Below, piece after piece: positions 53,237 through 61,461 of a stretch of DNA of 64,000 nt (its first letter is position 1; every line of letters starts with the position of its first letter). Made by a program: the position numbers and the translations under genes. Source of the stretch: Bradyrhizobium sp. NAS96.2 (GTDB lineage Bacteria > Pseudomonadota > Alphaproteobacteria > Rhizobiales > Xanthobacteraceae); NCBI RefSeq assembly GCF_001908235.1, contig NZ_LGHK01000027.1, positions 24,069 through 88,068 on the forward strand, given 5' to 3'. Below the pieces are notes generated by a model. The model did no database searches. It saw only the letters and a program-made list of their open reading frames with translations, and was not told the origin of the DNA.

Positions 53237-54787
53237 ATGAACGAGATGCAAACCCCTTCCGATCACGCCGACCAACTGGATCTCGACCTCGGCCCGACGG
53301 AATTGCAGGAACATCTCCGGGAAGACGATCTCCGGTACCACCCCGACCTAGATGGCGACACGCTCCGCGAGGAATGCGGCGTGTTCGGCGTCTTCGGCCA
53401 CTCCGAGGCCGCCGCGATCACCGCGCTCGGCCTGCACGCTTTGCAACACCGCGGCCAGGAGGCCGCCGGTATCGTCTCCTTCGACGGCGGGCGCTTTCAC
53501 AGTGAACGCCGCCTCGGCCTGGTCGGCGACGCCTTCTCCCGCCGCGAGGTGATCGAGCGCCTGCCCGGCAACGCCGCGGTCGGCCATGTCCGCTACTCCA
53601 CGACCGGCGGCACCATCCTGCGCAACGTGCAGCCGCTGTTCGCCGAGCTCAGCGCCGGCGGCTTTGCGGTCGGCCACAACGGCAACCTGACCAACGGCCT
53701 GACCCTCCGCCGCGAGCTGGTCAAGGGCGGCGCCATGATGCAGTCGACCACCGACACCGAGGTGATCCTGCATCTCGTCGCGCAATCGAAGCGCACCCGT
53801 TTCATCGACCGTTTCATCGAGGCGCTGCGCACCATCGAGGGCGCCTATGCACTGGTGGCGCTGACCAATAAGAAGCTGGTCGGCGCCCGCGACCCGCTCG
53901 GCATCCGCCCGCTGGTGCTCGGCGATCTCGATGGCCACCCGATCCTGACCTCGGAGACCTGCGCGCTCGACATGATCGGCGCCAAATATGTCCGCGACAT
54001 CGAGCCCGGCGAGATCATCGTGTTCGACGAGGCCGGTGCGCACAGCCACAAGCCGTTCCCGCCGAAGCCCGCCCGGCCCTGCATCTTCGAATATATCTAT
54101 TTCGCCCGGCCGGATTCGATCGTCGGCGGCCGCTCGGTCTACGACGTGCGCAAGGCGTTCGGCGCCCAGCTCGCGCGCGAGAGCCACCCCGAGGTCGACG
54201 TCGTGGTGCCGGTGCCGGATTCCGGCGTGCCCGCTGCGGTCGGCTACAGCCAGTATTCCGGCGTGCCGTTCGAGCTCGGCATTATCCGCAACCACTATGT
54301 CGGCCGCACCTTCATCCAGCCGACCCAGACCGTGCGCGAACTCGGCGTGCGCATGAAGCATTCGGCCAACCGCGCCGCGATCGAAGGCAAGCGCATCATC
54401 CTGATCGATGACTCACTCGTGCGCGGCACCACCTCGAAGAAGATCGTGCGCATGATGCGCGACGCCGGCGCCCGCGAGGTGCATTTCCGCCTCGCCTCGC
54501 CGCCGATCCTCTATCCCGACTATTACGGCATCGACCTGCCCGATCGCGGCGGTCTCCTCGCGGCGACCCATTCGCTCGAGGAGATGCGCGACATCATCGG
54601 CGCCGACTCGCTCGCCTTCCTGTCGATCGACGGCATGTATCGCGCGATGGGCTATGAGGGACGCGATCCCGCCAGCCCGAAATTCGCCGACCATTGCTTC
54701 ACCGGCGCCTATCCGACCCATCTCACCGACCAGAGCGAAACCGAGCCCTCGCCGCGCCAGCTCTCGCTGCTGGCGGAGGCGAGCTGA
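53237..54787 (+). CDS. purF: amidophosphoribosyltransferase
   Basis: First committed enzyme of purine synthesis (PRPP + glutamine to phosphoribosylamine). The 516-aa precursor has a 46-residue propeptide before Cys47 in EECGVFGVFGH, the nucleophile exposed by self-processing. The glutaminase half includes LHALQHRGQEAAGI and GHVRYSTTGG. The phosphoribosyltransferase half has the PRPP loop ILIDDSLVRGTTSKKIVRMM. It is 25 bases after cvpA and likely in the same transcript. The propeptide is longer than the 11 residues of B. subtilis PurF. Confidence 0.96.
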   Translation: MNEMQTPSDHADQLDLDLGPTELQEHLREDDLRYHPDLDGDTLREECGVFGVFGHSEAAAITALGLHALQHRGQEAAGIVSFDGGRFHSERRLGLVGDAFSRREVIERLPGNAAVGHVRYSTTGGTILRNVQPLFAELSAGGFAVGHNGNLTNGLTLRRELVKGGAMMQSTTDTEVILHLVAQSKRTRFIDRFIEALRTIEGAYALVALTNKKLVGARDPLGIRPLVLGDLDGHPILTSETCALDMIGAKYVRDIEPGEIIVFDEAGAHSHKPFPPKPARPCIFEYIYFARPDSIVGGRSVYDVRKAFGAQLARESHPEVDVVVPVPDSGVPAAVGYSQYSGVPFELGIIRNHYVGRTFIQPTQTVRELGVRMKHSANRAAIEGKRIILIDDSLVRGTTSKKIVRMMRDAGAREVHFRLASPPILYPDYYGIDLPDRGGLLAATHSLEEMRDIIGADSLAFLSIDGMYRAMGYEGRDPASPKFADHCFTGAYPTHLTDQSETEPSPRQLSLLAEAS

Positions 54788-54794
54788 CGCGCAG

Positions 54795-54905
54795 CGTCAT
54801 CCCGGGGCGATGCGAACCATCGAACCCGGGATCTCGACGTTGTTTTGCGATCTTGCTTCAACCCTCGGGATTCCGGGTCTGGCCCTTCGCCATCCCGGAA
54901 TGACG
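54795..54905. repeat. palindromic intergenic repeat, family E
   Basis: The ends cgtcatcccgggg (from 54795) and catcccggaatgacg (to 54905) are inverted and imperfectly paired. Between them is a poorly paired spacer (aacccgggatctcg). It lies between purF and the SDR gene; one copy only is seen in the window. Confidence 0.6.
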
Positions 54906-54982
54906 GTGTTTTTCACGATGGGCGGGCTTGTCCCGGCCATTTCTGTCTGTAATACCCCCGGCAAAGACGCGGACAGACAGAC

Positions 54983-55723
54983 ATGACAAAACCCCTCGCC
55001 TCCCGTATTGCCCTCGTGACCGGCGCCTCGCGCGGCATCGGCTATGCGACATCGGTCGCGCTGGCCAAAGCCGGCGCGCATGTCGTCGCGGTGGCGCGCA
55101 CGCAGGGCGGGCTGGAAGAGCTCGACGACGAGATCCGCCAGCACGGCGGCAGCGCCACGCTGGTCCCGCTCTCGCTCACCGACTACGAGGGGATCGCGCG
55201 GCTCGGGCTCGCGCTGCATGAGCGGCACGGCAAGCTCGACATCCTCGTCGGCAATGCCGGCACCGCCGGACCTTCGTCGCCGCTCGGCCATATCGAGCTG
55301 AAGCCGTGGAACGAGGTGATGGCGATCAACGTCACCGCCAACTTCCAGCTGATCCGCTGCATGGACCCGCTGCTGCGCCAGTCCGACGCAGGCCGCGCGG
55401 TGTTCGTGACCTCGGGCGTGGCCCACAAGGCCAGCGCCTATCTCGGCCCCTATGCGGCCTCGAAGGCCGCGCTGGACGCACTGGTGCGCTCCTGGGCCAA
55501 CGAGACCGCCAACACGCCGCTGCGCGCCAACCTGTTCAGCCCCGGCCCGATCCGCACCCGGATGCGCGCGCAGGTGTTTCCCGGCGAAGACCCGATGACG
55601 CTGGATACGCCCGACATGGCCGCCGAATTCATCGTGCCGATGTGTGCGCCGGACTGGACCGAAACCGGCAAGCTCTACGACTACAAGGCGCGCACGCTGC
55701 GGACTTTCCAGCCGCCGGCGTAG
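54983..55723 (+). CDS. short-chain dehydrogenase/reductase
   Basis: NAD(P)-dependent oxidoreductase of 246 aa. The glycine motif is VTGASRGIGYATSVALAKAG, NAGT follows (VGNAGTAGPSSPL), and the catalytic residues are Ser in FVTSGVAHKASAYL and Tyr-Lys in GPYAASKAALDAL. The substrate is not shown. Rhizobiales have this SDR conserved next to purF. It does not overlap purF; the family E repeat separates them, so it may be separately transcribed. ATG start. Confidence 0.9.
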   Translation: MTKPLASRIALVTGASRGIGYATSVALAKAGAHVVAVARTQGGLEELDDEIRQHGGSATLVPLSLTDYEGIARLGLALHERHGKLDILVGNAGTAGPSSPLGHIELKPWNEVMAINVTANFQLIRCMDPLLRQSDAGRAVFVTSGVAHKASAYLGPYAASKAALDALVRSWANETANTPLRANLFSPGPIRTRMRAQVFPGEDPMTLDTPDMAAEFIVPMCAPDWTETGKLYDYKARTLRTFQPPA

Positions 55724-55732
55724 GTCTTTCCC

Positions 55733-55819
55733 CGTCATTGCGAGCGAAGCGAAGCAATCCATCTTTCGGTATGTGCAGGCAGATGGATTGCTTCGTCGCT
55801 GTCGCTCCTCGCAATGACG
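55733..55819. repeat. palindromic intergenic repeat, family D (copy 1)
   Basis: CGTCATTGCGAG (from 55733) and CTCGCAATGACG (to 55819) are inverted ends, with inner arms aagcaatccatct and agatggattgctt. A second copy is at 58429-58515. Confidence 0.85.
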
Positions 55820-55901
55820 ACTGCCGGTTGACACCCTCCCCGCCCCACGATTGACTGCGCTCCCAGCGGGACGCCCGCCAAGAAGAAGCTCGGGAGGCAT
55901 C

Positions 55902-57035
55902 ATGACGCCGACGTTCAATCGCGCGCGCTCCATTCTGTCCGGATTGTTTCTCACCGCCGGCATCGCATCTTCACTCCTCATTCCACCCACGCTGGCCCAG
56001 GCCGGTGACGTCCCGACCTTCGCCGTCGATCCGTCCTGGCCAAAGCAGCTTCCCAACAACTGGATCATCGGCCAGGTCGGCGGCATCACCGTCGACTGGC
56101 AGGGGCATATCTGGGTGGTGCACCGGCCGCGCTCGCTGACCGATGGCGAGAAGGCGGCGAGCCTGATCCCGCCGCGCGCGAAATGCTGCGTGGCGGCGCC
56201 GCCGGTGCTCGAATTCGATGTCGACGGCAATCTGCTGCGCGCCTGGGGCGGCCCCGGCGACGGCTATCAATGGGTCGGCCGCGAGCACGGCATCGAGGTC
56301 GACGAGCGCGGCTTCGTCTGGATCGGCGGCAATGCCGATGACGACAGCGAAATCCTGAAGTTCTCGCTCGACGGCAAGTTTCTCGGCCAAATCGGCAAGA
56401 TCGCAGCCCGCACCAACAGCAACGACACCACCCAGCTCGGCCGCCCCGCCGAGATCGCGATCGACAAGGCGGCCAACGAACTCTACATCGCCGACGGCTA
56501 CGGCAACCGCCGCGTCATCGTCTTCGACGCCACCACGCTGGCCTACAAGCGGCACTGGGGCGGCTATGGCAAGCTGCCCACCGACGACAAGCAGCCGCCT
56601 TATGATCCAAGCGCCGCGGTACAGGAGCAGTTCGGCAATCCCGTGCATTGCATCAAGATCGCCAATGACGGGCTGGTCTATGTCTGCGACCGCAGCCAGG
56701 ACCGCATCCAGGTGTTCCAGAAGAACGGCACCTTCGTCAGGGAATGGTTCTACGAGAAGAACACCCGCGGCGACGGCGCGGTGTTCGATCTCGCGCTGTG
56801 GCCTGATCCGAAGCAGACCTATCTGCTCAACGCCGACGGCGCCAATAACGAGATCCGCGTGCTGAAACGCGACGACGGCTCAGTGGTCGGCACCTTCGGC
56901 CATAGCGGCCGCAATGCCGGGCAGTTCGCGCTGCTGCACGTCATGGCGGTCGACCAGAAGGGCAATGTCTACACCGGCGAGGTCGAGGGCAAGCGGATCC
57001 AGAAGTTCAAGCTGACCTCGGACGCGCTCAAATAA
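55902..57035 (+). CDS. secreted NHL-repeat (beta-propeller) protein
   Basis: Periplasmic or exported protein of 377 aa with a signal peptide (SGLFLTAGIASSLLIPPTLA) and a six-bladed beta-propeller built of NHL-like units: PVLEFDVDGNLLRAWGGPGD, EHGIEVDERGFVWIGGNADD, EILKFSLDGKFLGQIGK, RPAEIAIDKAANELYIADGY, DRIQVFQKNGTFVREWFYEK and HVMAVDQKGNVYTGEVEGKR. Such proteins can bind ligands or act as lyases/lactonases; active-site residues for peptidyl-glycine lyase were not tested. The ATG with GGGAGG upstream was preferred over a start 17 codons earlier. It is 149 bases before a binding-protein gene on the same strand. Confidence 0.85.
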   Translation: MTPTFNRARSILSGLFLTAGIASSLLIPPTLAQAGDVPTFAVDPSWPKQLPNNWIIGQVGGITVDWQGHIWVVHRPRSLTDGEKAASLIPPRAKCCVAAPPVLEFDVDGNLLRAWGGPGDGYQWVGREHGIEVDERGFVWIGGNADDDSEILKFSLDGKFLGQIGKIAARTNSNDTTQLGRPAEIAIDKAANELYIADGYGNRRVIVFDATTLAYKRHWGGYGKLPTDDKQPPYDPSAAVQEQFGNPVHCIKIANDGLVYVCDRSQDRIQVFQKNGTFVREWFYEKNTRGDGAVFDLALWPDPKQTYLLNADGANNEIRVLKRDDGSVVGTFGHSGRNAGQFALLHVMAVDQKGNVYTGEVEGKRIQKFKLTSDALK

Positions 57036-57184
57036 GGATGACGACGGGATGACGCTTCGACGCAGTTCATCCGGCTTTATGCGGATTGCCGCTTCCACCC
57101 GGACAGGGTAAGCGGGAACCCGAACGACCGGCACAAGGCCCCGCAAGAGGGCCGCCCGGATAAATCACAGTGGAGGAATGTCTG

Positions 57185-58411
57185 ATGACGACGACGCTCG
57201 CACGGCGCCACGCCGTGCTTCTCGCTTGCGCTGCACTCGGCCTTGCAACCCCTGCCCTTGCGCAGGACAAGAACGTCAAGATCGGCGTGCTGAACGACAT
57301 GTCGGGGCTCTATGCCGACATCGGCGGCCCGAACTCGGTCGCCGCGGCCAACATGGCGGTGGAAGACTCCGGCCTGCGCGCCAAGGGTTGGAAGATCGAG
57401 GTGGTCAGCGGCGATCACCAGAACAAGCCCGACGTCGGCGTCAACATCGCGCGCAACTGGATCGACAACGAGAAGGTCGACATCATCACCGACACGCCGA
57501 ACTCCGGCGTTGCGCTCGCGGTGAGCAACCTCGCCAAGGAAAAGAACTCGATCGTGCTCAACTCGGGGGCTGCGACCGCCGACCTCACCGGCAAGGCCTG
57601 CAACGCCAACACGATCTCCTACACGTTCGACACCTACATGCTCGCCAACGGCACCGGCAAGGCGCTGACCAAAGCCGGCGGCGACAGCTGGTTCTTCCTC
57701 ACCGCCGACTACGCCTTCGGCCATGCGCTGGAGCGCGACACCGCGGCGGTCGTCACCGCCAACGGCGGCAAGGTGCTCGGCGGCGTCAAGCACCCGCTCA
57801 ACACCGCGGACTTCTCCTCGTTCCTGCTGCAGGCGCAGGCCTCCAAGGCCAAGATCATCGGCCTCGCCAATGCCGGCGGCGACACCACCAACGCGATCAA
57901 GCAGGCATCCGAATTCGGCATCACCGCGGGCGGACAGAAGCTCGCGGCGCTGCTGCTGTTCGTCAACGACGTGCATGCGCTGGGCCTCAAGATCGCACAG
58001 GGCCTCACCTTCACCGAGTCGTTCTACTGGGACATGAACGACCAGACCCGCGCCTGGTCGAAGCGCTTCCAGAAGGTCTCGCCCAAGGGCTCGATGCCCT
58101 CGATGACGGTCGCCGGCGTCTATGCCGGCGTGCTGCATTACCTGAAGGCGCTGGACGCGATGGGCGGCAACCCGCATGACGGCGCCAAGGTCGTCGCCAA
58201 GATGAAGGAGATCCCGACCGACGATCCGCTGTTCGGCAAGGGTCCGTTGCGGATCGACGGCCGCCGCATCATCCCGGCCTACCTGTTCGAGGTGAAGAAG
58301 CCGGAAGAGTCCAAATATCCCTGGGACTATTACAAGCTGATCGCCACCATCTCGCCGGAAGACGCCGCCAAGCCGCTCGAGGCCAGCGATTGTCCGCTGG
58401 TGAAGAAGTAG
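57185..58411 (+). CDS. periplasmic substrate-binding protein, branched-chain amino-acid type (second orphan)
   Basis: The 408-aa protein has a signal peptide (AVLLACAALGLATPALAQ), then VKIGVLNDMSGLYADIGGPN, AAANMAVEDSGLRAKGWKIE, VVSGDHQNKPDVGVNIARNW and WFFLTADYAFGHALERDTAA, a type I solute receptor. The ligand is not known. It differs from the 25471 receptor in sequence detail. GGAGG lies eight bases before the chosen ATG. No permease or ATPase is adjacent; the upstream NHL protein is the only possible partner. Confidence 0.9.
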   Translation: MTTTLARRHAVLLACAALGLATPALAQDKNVKIGVLNDMSGLYADIGGPNSVAAANMAVEDSGLRAKGWKIEVVSGDHQNKPDVGVNIARNWIDNEKVDIITDTPNSGVALAVSNLAKEKNSIVLNSGAATADLTGKACNANTISYTFDTYMLANGTGKALTKAGGDSWFFLTADYAFGHALERDTAAVVTANGGKVLGGVKHPLNTADFSSFLLQAQASKAKIIGLANAGGDTTNAIKQASEFGITAGGQKLAALLLFVNDVHALGLKIAQGLTFTESFYWDMNDQTRAWSKRFQKVSPKGSMPSMTVAGVYAGVLHYLKALDAMGGNPHDGAKVVAKMKEIPTDDPLFGKGPLRIDGRRIIPAYLFEVKKPEESKYPWDYYKLIATISPEDAAKPLEASDCPLVKK

Positions 58412-58428
58412 GCAGCACACCATTCCTC

Positions 58429-58515
58429 CGTCATTGCGAGCGCAGCGAAGCAAATCCACAGCACCGCAAACGCGACACGATGGATTGCTTCGTCGCTTCG
58501 CTCCTCGCAATGACG
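58429..58515. repeat. palindromic intergenic repeat, family D (copy 2)
   Basis: CGTCATTGCGAG (58429-58440) and CTCGCAATGACG (58504-58515) match copy 1, with aagcaaatcca and tggattgctt inside. It lies 17 bases after the binding-protein stop. Confidence 0.85.
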
Positions 58516-58545
58516 TCCACAGCGAGCTAACCCCACCCGACTCCG

Positions 58546-59109
58546 TCACTTCGCCGCCGCCTTCCTGGCCGGCGGCGGTAGCGAGGCCCATTCCCTGTCG
58601 GCGCGCGGGCCGCCGACGTCGCCGGTCAGACCGACGAGCTGCCCGGGCTGCACGTCGAGCGTCTGTGTCCAGGTCTGGGTCCGGCACAAGAACTTCATCA
58701 GACATCCCTTCAGCTTCAGCCGGTCGGACTTATCGCGCCACAACGAGACCGAATAGGACTTGCCGTCCTCGGCATTGTAGATGTCGCCGTCGAACCGGCC
58801 CTCCGGCGACAGCTTCAATCCGAGGATCAGCTGATGGCCGAGCAGCGCGCGCGTGCGCTTCTCGGGATCGGAATTGAGGCTATCGCGGATCGGCTGGCCG
58901 CGCGGATCGAGCGGCTCCTTCATCCACACGATGAAGCCGCAGATGCGGTCGCGCGCGCTGCCGCAGCGCTCGAGGCGGATACGGGCCTGTCCGTTTTCGG
59001 TCAGCCAGGTGCCGCTCGGATCAGCGGGGATCGCCTCGGCGCGGCCGGTCGAGCTCATCAGCAAGGCCGCGACGAGGCTGCGCAGAAACATGTGAACCAG
59101 AAAGTTCAT
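58546..59109 (-). CDS. DUF2147 family secreted protein
   Basis: The 187-aa protein has a signal peptide (FLRSLVAALLMSSTGRAEA), then the DUF2147 core: DPSGTWLTENGQARIRLERC, DRICGFIVWMKEPLDPRGQP, RALLGHQLILGLKLSPEGRF, GDIYNAEDGKSYSVSLWR and LKLKGCLMKFLCRTQTW. It is a beta-barrel-like periplasmic domain of unknown role found widely in proteobacteria. It follows the DUF3313 lipoprotein gene on the same strand (52 bases). Confidence 0.88.
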   Translation of the reverse strand: MNFLVHMFLRSLVAALLMSSTGRAEAIPADPSGTWLTENGQARIRLERCGSARDRICGFIVWMKEPLDPRGQPIRDSLNSDPEKRTRALLGHQLILGLKLSPEGRFDGDIYNAEDGKSYSVSLWRDKSDRLKLKGCLMKFLCRTQTWTQTLDVQPGQLVGLTGDVGGPRADREWASLPPPARKAAAK

Positions 59110-59161
59110 TGTCCAGGACCTTTCAGTGTCGGGATGATTTGCAGGACGCGCGCGACGCGCC

Positions 59162-59819
59162 TCACTTCAGTTGTGCCATGAAGGCATCGGCACCCTTGTC
59201 GATGCCGGTGGTGGCGGCGGCGAGATCGCCGACGCTGGCCTTGATGTCGTAGGCGTTGGGATATTGCTTACTGACGTAAGCACCGAGCAGCCGCGAGGTC
59301 GCGCTGTCGAACATCTCGACGGCATAGATCACCGAGCCGGTCATCGTGCCCTCGCCGTCGCGCGCCGCCTGCACGCCGTTAAAGATCGCGCCGGCCATAT
59401 CGAAGCGCGACAGCGTGCCGAGCACCGGCGTGTTGGCGACCGCGCCGGTCAAGGTCAGCCGAACGCGGAACGTGTTCGGCCCGCGCGTATTCACCAGCGT
59501 GAAGCGGCCGCGCAATTTGTCGGCGAAGCGGGTCTGCATAGTGGCGGCGAGCGTCTCCTTGTCCTTCTCGGACATGTTGCCGAACTGATGATCCGCGCCG
59601 CGATAGATCACGACCGGGTCGAGCATGACCTTGTTGTAGCTCCGCCAGTCGACCGGCGGGGCATAGCGGCACGCGTCCCGAGGAATCCGACGTATCAGGC
59701 ATCATGTAGGCCGACGAGGCCACCTCCGAATAAGCCACCGGCGTGACGGCGGCGCATCCTCCTGCGAGGACGCAAAGCGCCATCGCTCCCAGACCGCGCA
59801 CAGCGATCGAGCTCTCCAT
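59162..59819 (-). pseudogene. DUF3313 family lipoprotein with a frameshift
   Basis: The gene is split over two frames. The first begins MESSIAVRGLGAMALCVLAG with GCAAVTPV, a lipoprotein signal (LAGGC), and continues to SSAYMMPDTSDSSGRVP. The second then gives RYAPPVDWRSYNKVMLDPVV, IYRGADHQFGNMSEKDKETL, GRFTLVNTRGPNTFRVRLTL and NAYDIKASVGDLAAATTGID, typical DUF3313. The shift lies near 59664-59672. From memory, homologues have an extra Tyr in RVPYRYA, so a small deletion is a possible cause. GAGGAG precedes the ATG; a TetR-type operator is upstream. An error in the sequence would also explain it. Confidence 0.8.
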
Positions 59820-60177
59820 TCCAATCTCCTCGTCCGAGCTAAAGCGGAAGAGCAGCTCGGCCGCAGCCGGGTCCGGGGCTAAAGTTACGGCTGCGGCCGT
59901 CAGACCTTGCCTCAGTGCGACGATCTATCAAACCGACCAGGCGGTTTGTAAAACTGCAATCGCGGGACATGCGATGAAAAAATGCGGCGATCGAAATGCC
60001 GTGAAGACTTGGTGAGGCGCAGCGCGAATGAGGGCCGGGCGTTGTCACAAACCCGAGATATCTCCTGTGGTACGGCAGCAGCGGCCGGGGGATTTCAGGG
60101 GCCCGGTGCCGATCCAACGCCGCCAAGCGATCATATTCCGCTTGGGCGGCGTTGTGTTTGCGGGCACCGCAGGTGCG
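59820..60177. other. promoter region of the DUF3313 gene
   Basis: No gene is supported in these 358 bases, which separate the DUF3313 gene from the downstream end of the TetR gene. The only marked signal is the palindrome and -35-like box at 59923-59952. Confidence 0.4.
59923..59952 (-). promoter_or_regulatory. TetR-type operator in the DUF3313 promoter
   Basis: CAAACCG (59929-59935), ACCAGG, CGGTTTG (59942-59948) is a perfect inverted repeat with a 6-base spacer. On the minus strand TTTACA (59952-59947) is a good -35 box; the -10 position (ATAGAT or GATAGA) is weak. The sequence nearly equals the site at 61325-61348. Confidence 0.7.
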
Positions 60178-60840
60178 TCAGCTGCGCTTGCGGGCCGATG
60201 CCGACTTTGTGGCCCGCGACGCCGATGCCGCGCGTGCCGCCGTCGCCCTGGACGGCTTTGCGGCCGCCGGCGCGCCCTGCTCCATCGCCGTCCACTTGCT
60301 GTCGTCGAGCAACCGCTCGAACAGCCGATCGCGCTCGGCATCGGTCAGCGATGACAGGCCGAACAGCGAACTCAGCAGCAGTCCCCGCGCCGCCGCCCAG
60401 CGCAGCAGCGCAAGATCCGGATCGCGCGCCTCGGCCCTCATCCGCGCGACCTTCTCGATGTCGACATCGCGCGGCATCGCCATCAATTCCGGATTCTCGT
60501 TCATCGCCGCCAGCAGCGCGAACGCCCCTGCCCGCGGCGTCGAGATCGCTTCCCTGAGCGTTGCGATCTGCGCCGCCAATTCGGGCTGGTCCGTCGTCTC
60601 GCGCGCCTTCTCGAGGTAGCGGTTCGAGAACGCCTCGAAATAGGCCATCTGCTGCTCGAGCAGAGCGCGCAGCACCGCTTCCTTGGTGCGGAACTGATGC
60701 ATCACGCCGCCCTTGCTGAGCCCGCTCTCGCGCGCGATCGCATCCAGCGTCAGGCGCCCGGGACCATCGCGCGTCACGATGGTGATCGCGGCGTCGAGCG
60801 CGGCGTTGCGGGAGCGTTCCGAGCGGGAAGGATTGTCCAT
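60178..60840 (-). CDS. TetR/AcrR family regulator
   Basis: The 220-aa protein has the TetR DNA-binding domain near residues 11-55: NAALDAAITIVTRDGPGRLT, LDAIARESGLSKGGVMHQFR and TKEAVLRALLEQQMAYFEAF. The C-terminal ligand domain has no named family here, and the last about 30 residues are a basic Ala/Arg/Ser/Lys tail that would not be needed for folding. It lies between two operator-like palindromes (59929 and 61325), which makes it the likely repressor of the DUF3313 lipoprotein and the 93-aa protein. No matching palindrome was found in front of the gene itself. Confidence 0.88.
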   Translation of the reverse strand: MDNPSRSERSRNAALDAAITIVTRDGPGRLTLDAIARESGLSKGGVMHQFRTKEAVLRALLEQQMAYFEAFSNRYLEKARETTDQPELAAQIATLREAISTPRAGAFALLAAMNENPELMAMPRDVDIEKVARMRAEARDPDLALLRWAAARGLLLSSLFGLSSLTDAERDRLFERLLDDSKWTAMEQGAPAAAKPSRATAARAASASRATKSASARKRS

Positions 60841-60986
60841 GGGATTACTTACTCAGGAAGGAGTCGCGTGAGCACAGTATCTCAGCGGCCTTGGTCAATC
60901 TCAAGCGCGGCATCCGATGCCGCCAGACAGAGCGAATGACGTCCCCGAAGTGCCGGCGCTGGCTTCGGGTGGTACGTGTTAGTCGC

Positions 60987-61268
60987 TCACGCGCAAGCGC
61001 CTTCGCTGCCGTAGACTCTCCGGAGCCGCCGGCGCAGGCCGTGCAAGAAACCGTGGGCCATCCGGCCGATCACCCTTTCCCCTCGCCCGCGCGCGCGGGC
61101 GACAGACTGCGCGTCGGCATAGCTGGCGGCGACGATCGTCCCGCGCCTGCCGCCATCGAGTTTCAGGTCGGTCAGATAGACGAGGCTGCGCGACGTCAGC
61201 AACGCCGCCTGTGCGTCGCTGAAACACGTCAGTTCATCGCAGATATCGGCGGCCTCGTCGTTCACCAT
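60987..61268 (-). CDS. 93-aa hypothetical protein under a TetR-type operator
   Basis: Unrecognised cytoplasmic protein. It begins MVNDEAADICDELTCFSDAQ, then AALLTSRSLVYLTDLKLDGG, RRGTIVAASYADAQSVARAR and ends GFLHGLRRRLRRVYGSEGACA, with a basic C-terminal helix. The start is firm: AGGAGGAG lies just before the ATG, and a promoter with -35 TTTACA (61350-61345) and -10 TATAAG (61326-61321) is 53 bases upstream with a palindrome between the boxes. A longer frame upstream was rejected because it crosses that promoter. Confidence 0.75.
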   Translation of the reverse strand: MVNDEAADICDELTCFSDAQAALLTSRSLVYLTDLKLDGGRRGTIVAASYADAQSVARARGRGERVIGRMAHGFLHGLRRRLRRVYGSEGACA

Positions 61269-61320
61269 GCTCCTCCTGGCGGAGCGGCCCCGGAGCGAGG
61301 TACCCAGGCTGATATCGCGC

Positions 61321-61350
61321 CTTATACAAACCAACCAGATGGTTTGTAAA
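61321..61350 (-). promoter_or_regulatory. promoter with TetR-type operator between -35 and -10
   Basis: On the minus strand TTTACA (61350-61345), 18 bases, TATAAG (61326-61321). The palindrome TACAAACCA (61325-61333), ACCAGA, TGGTTTGTA (61340-61348) has 9-bp perfect arms and fills the spacer, so repressor binding would block RNA polymerase. Confidence 0.8.
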
Positions 61351-61461
61351 TAGACAAAATGGCGCAATTCTCCCGACGCGGCCGGTCCGGACGCTTGTCG
61401 GATCGGCGCCATCGCATTCGTCCTCGAGGCATCGATCAGCCAGCACCCGGAGACGCGAGCC

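Noticed and set aside
53237..53374. purF start inside the propeptide, nearer Cys47
   Set aside because: No good start lies just before Cys47, and longer propeptides are known for PurF; the annotated ATG follows cvpA closely.
60841..60880. Operator in front of the TetR gene at 60178-60840
   Set aside because: Only a 4-bp inverted repeat (ACTC/GAGT) is seen, which does not match the two palindromes nearby.
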